From: CAZAPO01 sp044841755
GTDB lineage: Bacteria > Bacteroidota > Bacteroidia > Flavobacteriales > Flavobacteriaceae
Direction: 5' to 3'
DNA: 64,000 bases
Assembly: GCA_044841755.1 (NCBI GenBank)
Contig: JAXOFM010000001.1
Span: 1 to 64,000, forward strand
Shown here piece by piece: positions 52,419 through 60,268 of the stretch. Under the pieces are notes generated by a model that searched no databases, was not told the DNA's origin, and worked only from the letters and a program-made list of their open reading frames with translations. The number at the start of each line of letters is the position of its first letter. Position 1 is the stretch's first letter. Position numbers and translations under genes: made by a program.

Positions 52419-52535
52419 CTAGGTTAAAAAGTTATTTTTCTTTCTACTTCCATTAAACTTAATTACAAAAAAGACAATTATTAGCACTCCCAATAAGGCT
52501 TCTAATAGCTTTCCTACTATCTTTAAAATTTTCAT
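52419..52535 (-). CDS. Possible 38-residue membrane peptide
   Basis: A short ORF starting MKILKIVGKLLEALLGVLII. It has a basic N-terminus, one hydrophobic helix (about 10-26) and a basic tail ending NFLT. The codons look coding-like, but no family match or ribosome site is visible, and its position after tRNA-Phe in the opposite direction does not help. It could be a real small inner-membrane protein or a chance frame. Confidence 0.35.
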   Translation of the reverse strand: MKILKIVGKLLEALLGVLIIVFFVIKFNGSRKKNNFLT

Positions 52536-52600
52536 TGTGTTTATTTTACATAATATTACAAATATTTTTTATTTTGTACAAATTACACAATAATAATTCT

Positions 52601-52608
52601 TACATTTG
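52601..52608 (+). promoter_or_regulatory. -7 element directly before the Nudix-type regulator
   Basis: TACATTTG fits TAnnTTTG and ends 5 nt before the ATG at 52614, implying a leaderless or nearly leaderless mRNA. A TTTG at 52573-52576 is 24 nt upstream, slightly farther than ideal. Confidence 0.4.
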
Positions 52609-52613
52609 AGCAA

Positions 52614-53381
52614 ATGAATGACAAGCCTACAATAAATAAATTTTCCGAAGAGCTAAAGAGCTATCTTCCTAGTCTTTCGATTGACTGTGTGATTTTAGGA
52701 TTAATTGACAATCAATTAAATGTTTTGGTTCTAAGATGGAAAGAAACTAAATCATGGGGATTGCCTGGTGGTTTTATTAAGAAAGAGGAATCATTAGATG
52801 AAGCCGCTCAACGAATTTTAAAGAAGCGTACGAATTTGGACATTACTTATTTAAAGCAATTACATGTTTTTGGACAGGCTAAAAGAAGAGATATTCCTGC
52901 GCTAATAAAACAGTTAGAAAATATAGGAGCAACCAAGGATATCATTCAATGGTTTGAGCAACGGTTTGTTGGTGTTTCTTATTTAGCACTTGTAAGTCCT
53001 GATACATTCAAGCCAATTCCAGATGAGTTAAGTGACCTATGCGAATGGAAGCCTGTTAACACACTTCCCGAATTAATTTTTGACCATAATGAAATGATCA
53101 ATTTTGCTCGGGATTATGTAAAAAAGCAAATAAAGTTTCAGCCAATTGGTTTAATGTTGTTACCAGAAAGGTTTACTATGAAAATGCTTCAAAACCTTTA
53201 TGAATTAATACTCGATAGAAAGTTAGATAGAGGTAACTTCCAGAAGAAAATTTTAAAGTTGGGGATTTTAAACAGACACGAAAAACAAATGTCTGGTGGT
53301 GCACATAAAGCTCCATATTTATACTCATTTAATGTTGAGGCTTATAACGATTTATTAAAAACAGGAATAGGTTTTATTTAA
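52614..53381 (+). CDS. NrtR-like transcription regulator with degenerate Nudix domain
   Basis: The 255-residue protein combines an N-terminal Nudix fold (about 22-165, SWGLPGGFIKKEESLDEAA) with a C-terminal winged-helix DNA-binding domain. The latter is about 175-250, LPERFTMKMLQNLYELILDRK then LDRGNFQKKILKLGIL. In the Nudix box Gx5Ex7REUxEExGU, G53, E59 and R67 are kept. The three metal-binding acids are replaced: E to I68, E to K71, E to R72. Hydrolysis is therefore unlikely, and the domain probably senses a nucleotide-like ligand, as in NrtR and the Bacteroidetes AraR-like regulators. The regulon is unknown. It is convergent with the threonine dehydrogenase gene. Confidence 0.85.
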   Translation: MNDKPTINKFSEELKSYLPSLSIDCVILGLIDNQLNVLVLRWKETKSWGLPGGFIKKEESLDEAAQRILKKRTNLDITYLKQLHVFGQAKRRDIPALIKQLENIGATKDIIQWFEQRFVGVSYLALVSPDTFKPIPDELSDLCEWKPVNTLPELIFDHNEMINFARDYVKKQIKFQPIGLMLLPERFTMKMLQNLYELILDRKLDRGNFQKKILKLGILNRHEKQMSGGAHKAPYLYSFNVEAYNDLLKTGIGFI

Positions 53382-53403
53382 TCAATGCTAAGAAATAACT
53401 TCC

Positions 53404-54357
53404 TCAGGAAACAGCAACTTTTTTTAGTTGAGTAAGCATTTCATTAGTAATCTTTTTAAGATCAAAGCTATGCTCCCAATTCCAATCCTTTCTTGCTTGC
53501 GAATCATCTATTGATTTAGGCCAGCTATCAGCAATCTTTTGTCTAAAATCAGGCTGATATTCAATTGTAAAATCAGGGATTTGTTTTTTTATACTGGCAG
53601 CTAATTCCTCTGGTGTAAAACTAATAGCTGCTAAATTATATGAAGACCAAATTGTTAAATCATCGGCATTTGCATTCATTATAGAAATTGTCGCATCTAC
53701 TGCATCATCCATGAACATCATTGGCAACTCAGAATCTTTATTTAAAAAGCACTCATAATGCTTATCAGAAATAGCTTTGTGAAAAATATCAATTGCATAA
53801 TCTGTAGTTCCTCCTCCTGGTAAGGTTTTCCAGCTTATAATTCCTGGATAACGAATACTCCTCACATCAACTCCATATTTATCATGGTAATATTCACACC
53901 ATCTTTCACCAACTTGCTTTGTCATTCCATAAACAGTAGTTGGTTCCATTACTGTGTTTTGAGGTGTGTTTACTTTTGGTGTTGTGGGACCAAAAACTGC
54001 TATACTTGAGGGCCAAAAAACACGATCAATAACTTTGTCTTTTGCTAAATTCAACACATTAAACAATGAAGTCATGTTCAAGTCCCAAGCCTTTTCTGGG
54101 AACTGTTCACCAGTAGCACTTAACATTGCTGCCATGAGATAAACGGTATCTATATTATGCTTATCTACACAAGCTTTTACAGAAAGTAGATTTTTGGCAT
54201 CAATAATTTCAAACGGTCCAGAATTCACCAGTTCTTCGTTGCTCTTTCTAATATCACTTGCCACTACACTATCTATTCCTAACTGTTCTCTAAGCTTAGA
54301 AGTAAGCTCAGATCCAATCTGTCCGCAAGCTCCAATAATTAAAATTTTAGATGCCAT
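53404..54357 (-). CDS. L-threonine 3-dehydrogenase, epimerase-like (SDR) type
   Basis: The 317-residue NAD-dependent oxidoreductase opens with a Rossmann motif IIGACGQIGSEL. The SDR catalytic pair is in TTVYGMTKQVGE (Tyr and Lys), and SSIAVFGPTTPKVNTPQ precedes it. The block RSIRYPGIISWKTLPGGGTTDYAIDIFHKAI fits the SDR-type L-threonine dehydrogenases known from Flavobacterium frigidimaris, which make 2-amino-3-oxobutyrate. The usual partner, 2-amino-3-ketobutyrate CoA ligase (kbl), is not adjacent. Some members of this subfamily are annotated merely as NAD-dependent epimerases, so activity is well supported but not certain. Confidence 0.85.
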   Translation of the reverse strand: MASKILIIGACGQIGSELTSKLREQLGIDSVVASDIRKSNEELVNSGPFEIIDAKNLLSVKACVDKHNIDTVYLMAAMLSATGEQFPEKAWDLNMTSLFNVLNLAKDKVIDRVFWPSSIAVFGPTTPKVNTPQNTVMEPTTVYGMTKQVGERWCEYYHDKYGVDVRSIRYPGIISWKTLPGGGTTDYAIDIFHKAISDKHYECFLNKDSELPMMFMDDAVDATISIMNANADDLTIWSSYNLAAISFTPEELAASIKKQIPDFTIEYQPDFRQKIADSWPKSIDDSQARKDWNWEHSFDLKKITNEMLTQLKKVAVS

Positions 54358-54477
54358 TTAGCTTTTTTAGCGCCTCAAAAATAGTAAGTTTTTTAGTGTT
54401 CAAATCAAATTTATTCACAAATATTTATTCTAGTAAAAACTTGATAATATATTTGTACAACAACTTTGTTGATAGGT

Positions 54478-55017
54478 ATGAAAAAGAGCATTAACAGATT
54501 ATTCAGCATTCTAGCTGTAATATTGATTCTACTAAACACCCATTGTAAAAAAAACAATAGTGAAGAAATAAATGAAGATACTGCTAGCGAAGTACAAAAT
54601 GCAGTTATTACGGAGAAAGATATTTCCAACTTAAATATTACAGAATTTGCATTAAGTGATCAATCTGAAACTATTACCGAAAGTTGGAATAAATTCAAAA
54701 CATTACTAAGTCATATGGAAGATCTTAAAACAGGATCATTTTCCTTTTTTAAAGATGACAAAGCATTACTTCAAAGCTTTCTAACTGATTTAAAAGTTGA
54801 AATTCCAGAAAAATTAAATAAACCTTCTGTTTTAGTTAGAATAAGTGCTTTTGAAACTGTACTCTATAAGTTTGACGAAGCTGCAAATATTCAAAACTCA
54901 GATAAAGAAACTCTTCTCGGTAATATTAAAGACATTCTTTTAAGTTTTAATAATTTAATATATCAAATAAATAAAGAGATTGAACGAGATAGTCAAAAAA
55001 TTATAAAACCTCAATAG
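54478..55017 (+). CDS. Small lipoprotein of unknown function
   Basis: The 179-residue product (ATG at 54478; the earlier TTG at 54466 is unneeded) has lipid Cys at 22 (LLNTHC). The mature part is acidic near the lipid and then wholly helical. The segments TESWNKFKTLLSHMEDLKTGSFSFF and LQSFLTDLKVEIPEKL suggest a helical bundle. No family is recognised. It is upstream of the large T9SS protein gene by 99 bp, on the same strand, but the AT-rich gap may hold a promoter. Confidence 0.72.
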   Translation: MKKSINRLFSILAVILILLNTHCKKNNSEEINEDTASEVQNAVITEKDISNLNITEFALSDQSETITESWNKFKTLLSHMEDLKTGSFSFFKDDKALLQSFLTDLKVEIPEKLNKPSVLVRISAFETVLYKFDEAANIQNSDKETLLGNIKDILLSFNNLIYQINKEIERDSQKIIKPQ

Positions 55018-55116
55018 GCTGTTAATTAATATTTCTTTTAATCTAATTTTTTGTTAATAAATGTTAATTTTTGAAGAAATTAGCATAATTTAGTGCTTCA
55101 AAAAAAAAAAAGAAAT

Positions 55117-58100
55117 ATGAAAATGGAAAAGAATTTACTTCTTCTCATTGCTCTTTGCATGTCTTTTTACACACACTCTCAAGAATTTTCGGATGCTCCT
55201 TGGATGAAGAAACTTGAACCGCAAGCTAGGACTCAAAAAATTAAACTTGAGGACTATGTAAAAGCTTTCAATGACTACTGGAAAGGAAAAGATATTAATG
55301 CCAAAGGTAGTGGTTACAAACCATTCAAGCGTTGGGAAAACCATTGGAAAAATTATGTAACTAAAGATGGTTACTTACCAACAGCTCAGCAACTTTGGTC
55401 TCTTTGGGAACGGAAAGAAGCTTACGATGCAAACTTCAACTCTCAAGCCGATGTTAGTAACTGGGTGTCTTTAGGTCCTACAGATTTTGCGAATCAGAAT
55501 ATATCGTCTGCTAATATTGGCAGAGTTAATGCAATAATTGTAGATCCTAACAACCCCAACACCTATTATGCTGGTGCACCAGCTGGTGGAATTTGGAAAT
55601 CTACTGACGCTGGACAAAACTGGACACCTTTAATTGATGATTTACCACAAATTGGCGTTTCTGGAATTGCTATTGACTACAATGATTCAAACACGATATA
55701 TATTGCGACTGGAGATGATGACGCTGGTGATTCCCGAAGTATGGGAGTATGGAAATCTACAGATGGTGGTGCTAGCTGGAGTCAAACGGGAATCAACCCT
55801 AACAACTCCCCTAGCAGAATGAACGATATTTATATTGACCCTAACGATTCAAATACTTTATGGGTTGCAACCACTGGCGGTGTATTTAAGACAACTGATG
55901 CTGGAACAAACTGGACACAAACCTTAGCTGGAAATATTAAGGATATTAAAGTTAAGCCTGGTGATACGAGCATCATTTATGCAGTATCCAGTAATACTTT
56001 CTTCAAGTCTAGAGACGGTGGAGATAGTTTTACACAAGTCACTGATGGGCTTCCATCTCAATCTGGAAGATTAGTTATTGACGTTACTCCTGCAAATTCA
56101 GAAGTTGTTTACGTTTTAAGTGCTGGTCTTTCACCTAATTATACTTTTCAAGGAATTTATAAATCAGTAGACAGTGGTGAAACATTTGTTAAAAGTTTAG
56201 AAACAGAAAATATACTTGAGAGTACTCAAGCATGGTTTGATTTAGCCTTAGGAGTTTCAGACACTGATGAGAACGAACTATATGTTGGATGTTTGAATGT
56301 TTGGAAATCTTCCGATAGTGGAGATAACTTCACCCAATTAAACCAATGGTTTGCGCGCACTCCATCTTACACTCATGCTGATATTCATTTGTTAAGATTT
56401 TTTAATGGTGAGTTGTACACTGGCTCTGATGGTGGATTCTTTAAATCAAATGATGGAGGAACAACATTTTCTGACCTCACCGTAGGCATGGAAATTAGTC
56501 AGTTCTATAGAATCTCTGTATCGCAGCAGACTTCAGGAAAAATTGCAGGTGGATTACAAGATAATGGTGGTTTTGGTTTTGCTAACAGCACATGGAATAA
56601 CTATCATGGTGGAGACGGTATGGAAGGTGTCATAGATCCAAATAGCGATAATCTTTATTATGGTTTCATGCAATTTGGTCAAAACCTATTTGTTTCGTCA
56701 GACTCTGGTCAATCAGGAAGTTCTCGTTTTAGTTCACCAAATGGTGGAAATGTACAAGGAAACTGGATTACACCTTTAGCAATTAACAGTGATAGTGAGG
56801 TATATGCTGGCTACAACCAAATATACAGGTTTGAAGGAGGTAACTGGACAGCAATTTCTCCATCATTTGGTAGTAATGTTGATGTTTTAGAAATTGATCC
56901 AAGCAATCCGGATAACATTTATGTGGCTATTAATAATCAGTTAAGAAAAAGTACTGACAAAGGAGCTACATTTAGCACAGTTGAAACGTTTAGCTCTAAT
57001 ATTACATCAATAGAAGTAAACAATAATGATTCTAGCATTGTATATGTAACTACTCGCGGAACTAGTTTCAATCCACCAGATGCAAATGGTCAAGTACTGA
57101 GATCCTTAGATGGTGGAGATGTATTTACAGATATCACGGGTACTTTACCTGGTTTAACAAAAAATATTATAAAGCATCAAGGTGAACATCCTGACAATCC
57201 TCTTTATTTAGGAACTAGCATTGGTGTGTACCGTTATGATGATGTTACCCAAGCATGGGAGCCGTTTGAAAACAGTCTTCCAAATACTACCGTAACAGAC
57301 TTAGCTATTAACCTAAATGATAACAATATAACGGCATCAACTTACGGAAGAGGTGTTTGGAGATCAGATTTACCACCTCCAGTTTATGCTGATGATGACA
57401 TTAAGCTTATAAGCGTTCAAAACCCAACCAATGGTCTAATATTTTGTGGAAATATTGCTCCTAGTATCACTGTAAAAAATAATGGTAATAACGCGGTAAG
57501 TGCTATAGATGTAAACTACACCCTTGATGGTGGAACAACAGAGACATATCGATGGACTGGAAACTTAGCTTCACAAGGAACTACTTCAATTGATTTACCA
57601 ACATTAGCTACTGATACAGGATCACACGAACTCAATATTGAGGTAACTATACCAAATGACACCTTTGGTAACAATAACTCGTCTAATGTTATTTTCTATA
57701 AAAACGATTTAGGTGTATCAGATCAAATAAACACTTTTGAGTCTGAAGACGACGCACTAATTACCTTTAATGCTGGTGGAGGCGATCCACTTTGGGAAAG
57801 AGGGGTGCCTGCAGGAACCGTTTTGAATACCGCAGCTTCTGGTACAAGCGTTTATGGTACCAACTTAGATGGCAATCATGGAGATGGTATTAAGGCATTT
57901 TTATTTTCCGAATGTTACAATCTAAGCGTTGTGACCGATCCAATACTGAAGTTTAAAATGGCTTTTGTAATTGAATTCGATTGGGACTTAGTATATGTAG
58001 AGTACTCAACAGATCAAGGGGCCTCTTGGTCTTTACTTGGAAGTTCTTCTGATCCAAATTGGTACAACAGTTCAAGAATAGCTGGTGATGGTCTAGGTAG

Positions 58101-59418
58101 CAACTGTTTTAATTGTGTAGGTGGGCAGTGGACAGGAACTAATACTACGATGACAGAATACAGCTATGATCTTGCTCCATTGTCTGGAGAATCTACCGTT
58201 ACTTTTAGAATGGTATATCATTCTGACCAAGCCGTTAATGAAGAAGGTGTAATTCTTGACGATTTTTATGTTGAAGGTGTAACCCCTGATAATGATGGTG
58301 ACGGTGTTGGTAACCATATTGATAATTGCCCAAGCACACCAAACACAGATCAAGCTGATAATGATGGCGATGGTATTGGTGACGAATGTGACGATGACGA
58401 TGACAATGATGGAATTCTTGATATTAACGATAACTGTCAATTCATTGCAAATCCAGATCAGGCTGATGACAATGGTGATGGAATTGGAAATACTTGCGAT
58501 GTTGATAATGACACTATTCTAAATGATGATGATAATTGTCCAAATACACCTAACACTAATCAAAGTGATTTTGATGGAGATGGTTTAGGAGATCTTTGTG
58601 ATGATGATGACGATAATGATGGTGTTCTTGACATAAATGATACTTGTAAAAACACTCCTCCAGGTGATACTGTTGATGCAAGTGGTTGTTCGGTATTTAC
58701 ATTGCCTTCTAATAATTTCCAGATACAAATTACAAGTGAGACTTGTAGAAACATGGATAACGGAAGTATTGCAATTACTGCCAACGAAACCCTCGACTAT
58801 ACAGCCAACCTAAATGGAAATGGAATAAATAAAGATAACGTATTTACTAATACTACTTTGTTTGACAATTTAGATGGAGGAAATTATACAGTATGTATTA
58901 CGGTAGATGGTCAACCTGATTATGAGCAATGCTTTAATGTAACTGTTGAGCAACCTGAAGATCTTGCTGTTGTTTCCAGAATTAATGGTGTTGCAAATAC
59001 AGTTTCAATAGATTTAAGCGGAGCTTCAGTTTATTATATAGATCTTAACGGAAACACTACCACAACATCTGAAAATTCAATTGAACTTAGCTTGATAAAA
59101 GGAGTAAATACGTTAACTATTTCAACAGATAAAGACTGTCAAGGAGTATATAGAGAAACTATTAATAACCTTGATGTAATTAGAGTGTATCCAAATCCTT
59201 TTAACTCAGATACATTTACTGTTAACATGGGGCAAACTGATGCTAAAAACATACATGTAAAGTTAGTGTCCTTAGTTGGAAAGTTAATTCTATCTAAAGA
59301 TTTTTCACTTACAAATGGAACTACTTTAATTGAAGTGCCAGACCTTGCAACAGGAATATACTTACTGGATGTTAATGATGGAAACTCAACAACAAACTTT
59401 AAGATCATTAAAAAATAA
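55117..59418 (+). CDS. Large secreted propeller protein with TSP3 repeats and T9SS sorting domain
   Basis: The 1433-residue product (ATG at 55117; the upstream GTG only adds eight polar residues) is an exported modular protein. It has a signal peptide (to THSQ), a Trp-rich N-terminal region, then a long sortilin/VPS10-like propeller (about 115-755). The propeller has many Asp-box motifs of SxDxGxxW type (STDAGQNW, STDGGASW, TTDAGTNW, SRDGGDSF). A CARDB-like domain (about 760-860), a jellyroll-like domain (about 880-1050), and calcium-binding thrombospondin type 3 repeats (about 1058-1190, DNDGDGxGD) follow. After another small domain, the C-terminal T9SS sorting domain (IRVYPNPF to TNFKIIKK) directs secretion and surface attachment. 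Enzymatic function, if any, is not evident. Confidence 0.92.
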   Translation: MKMEKNLLLLIALCMSFYTHSQEFSDAPWMKKLEPQARTQKIKLEDYVKAFNDYWKGKDINAKGSGYKPFKRWENHWKNYVTKDGYLPTAQQLWSLWERKEAYDANFNSQADVSNWVSLGPTDFANQNISSANIGRVNAIIVDPNNPNTYYAGAPAGGIWKSTDAGQNWTPLIDDLPQIGVSGIAIDYNDSNTIYIATGDDDAGDSRSMGVWKSTDGGASWSQTGINPNNSPSRMNDIYIDPNDSNTLWVATTGGVFKTTDAGTNWTQTLAGNIKDIKVKPGDTSIIYAVSSNTFFKSRDGGDSFTQVTDGLPSQSGRLVIDVTPANSEVVYVLSAGLSPNYTFQGIYKSVDSGETFVKSLETENILESTQAWFDLALGVSDTDENELYVGCLNVWKSSDSGDNFTQLNQWFARTPSYTHADIHLLRFFNGELYTGSDGGFFKSNDGGTTFSDLTVGMEISQFYRISVSQQTSGKIAGGLQDNGGFGFANSTWNNYHGGDGMEGVIDPNSDNLYYGFMQFGQNLFVSSDSGQSGSSRFSSPNGGNVQGNWITPLAINSDSEVYAGYNQIYRFEGGNWTAISPSFGSNVDVLEIDPSNPDNIYVAINNQLRKSTDKGATFSTVETFSSNITSIEVNNNDSSIVYVTTRGTSFNPPDANGQVLRSLDGGDVFTDITGTLPGLTKNIIKHQGEHPDNPLYLGTSIGVYRYDDVTQAWEPFENSLPNTTVTDLAINLNDNNITASTYGRGVWRSDLPPPVYADDDIKLISVQNPTNGLIFCGNIAPSITVKNNGNNAVSAIDVNYTLDGGTTETYRWTGNLASQGTTSIDLPTLATDTGSHELNIEVTIPNDTFGNNNSSNVIFYKNDLGVSDQINTFESEDDALITFNAGGGDPLWERGVPAGTVLNTAASGTSVYGTNLDGNHGDGIKAFLFSECYNLSVVTDPILKFKMAFVIEFDWDLVYVEYSTDQGASWSLLGSSSDPNWYNSSRIAGDGLGSNCFNCVGGQWTGTNTTMTEYSYDLAPLSGESTVTFRMVYHSDQAVNEEGVILDDFYVEGVTPDNDGDGVGNHIDNCPSTPNTDQADNDGDGIGDECDDDDDNDGILDINDNCQFIANPDQADDNGDGIGNTCDVDNDTILNDDDNCPNTPNTNQSDFDGDGLGDLCDDDDDNDGVLDINDTCKNTPPGDTVDASGCSVFTLPSNNFQIQITSETCRNMDNGSIAITANETLDYTANLNGNGINKDNVFTNTTLFDNLDGGNYTVCITVDGQPDYEQCFNVTVEQPEDLAVVSRINGVANTVSIDLSGASVYYIDLNGNTTTTSENSIELSLIKGVNTLTISTDKDCQGVYRETINNLDVIRVYPNPFNSDTFTVNMGQTDAKNIHVKLVSLVGKLILSKDFSLTNGTTLIEVPDLATGIYLLDVNDGNSTTNFKIIKK

Positions 59419-59424
59419 TTGAAA

Positions 59425-60126
59425 ATGAAAAAGATACTTTTATTAACCTTAATTATAATAGCATATAGTTGTAGTAGTGGAGGGAGCTCTGATGATGGTC
59501 CTGGAGAACCAACAGTAGAATTGCCTGAAGCGGCGAATCTAGTTTTTCCTGATAATAACCAAGAATGCAATGAGGGTGTTTCTTTAAATGCTTTTCAGAG
59601 CCAAGTTACATTCCAATGGAACGCTTCTGCTAATACTACAATTTATGATTTAGTCATAAAAAATATAGCTACAGATCTAACAACCACATTGAGTTCTAAT
59701 ACTACTGAGAAAACCGTTTCAATAAACAAAGGAACACCATATTCTTGGTATGTAGTTTCTAAATCTAACGCAACACCAGAAACAGCCCAAAGTGAAACTT
59801 GGAAGTTTTATAATGCTGGAGATGCTACTCAAAACTATGCGCCGTTCCCAGCTGAATTGGTTGGACCTTCAATGGGAGCAAACTTAACGGGAACAACTAA
59901 CATAACTTTAGAGTGGACAGGTAGTGATGTGGACAATGATATAACTGGGTATGATGTTTATTTTGACACAGTTAATCCTCCCGCAACTCAAATTGGAACT
60001 GATCAAACTGAAATGACCAGTGATGTAAGTGTTGCTGCTGGGAATACTTATTACTGGATGATTATCACTAAAGATGCTGAAGGCAATAATTCAGAGTCTC
60101 CAGTTTTCGAATTTAGGGTAGATTAA
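59425..60126 (+). CDS. Surface lipoprotein with fibronectin-III-like domains
   Basis: The 233-residue product (ATG at 59425; the TTG at 59419 is an unneeded earlier start) has lipid Cys at 15 (IAYSC). A Ser/Gly/Asp-rich stretch follows (SGGSSDDG), a typical lipoprotein surface-export-like signal. Two beta-sandwich domains of fibronectin III type follow (about 40-135, VTFQWNASANTTIYDLVI; about 140-233, LEWTGSDVDNDITGYDVYFD ... YYWMIITKD). It begins 6 bp after the T9SS protein gene, so the two are surely co-transcribed and probably partners on the cell surface. A good terminator follows. Confidence 0.85.
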   Translation: MKKILLLTLIIIAYSCSSGGSSDDGPGEPTVELPEAANLVFPDNNQECNEGVSLNAFQSQVTFQWNASANTTIYDLVIKNIATDLTTTLSSNTTEKTVSINKGTPYSWYVVSKSNATPETAQSETWKFYNAGDATQNYAPFPAELVGPSMGANLTGTTNITLEWTGSDVDNDITGYDVYFDTVNPPATQIGTDQTEMTSDVSVAAGNTYYWMIITKDAEGNNSESPVFEFRVD

Positions 60127-60145
60127 AATATATATGATTTAAAAC

Positions 60146-60182
60146 AAAAGGCGATTATAGTCATCTATTAATCGCCTTTTTC
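60146..60182 (+). terminator. Terminator of the T9SS-protein operon
   Basis: AAAAGGCGATTA and TAATCGCCTTTT form an inverted repeat with an 11-base loop and a T-run. It lies 20 bp after the lipoprotein stop codon. Confidence 0.82.
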
Positions 60183-60268
60183 TATTAATTTTTTGTTAAG
60201 GTGTAACATTTTAATCGTTTTGGCTTCTAAATAATAATAACTTGTAATCTAAATAAATACTATTCGAA

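Noticed and set aside
58093..58522. Overlapping ORFs on both strands in the TSP3 region
   Set aside because: They are shadows produced by the GAT/AAT-rich calcium-binding repeats of the T9SS protein.
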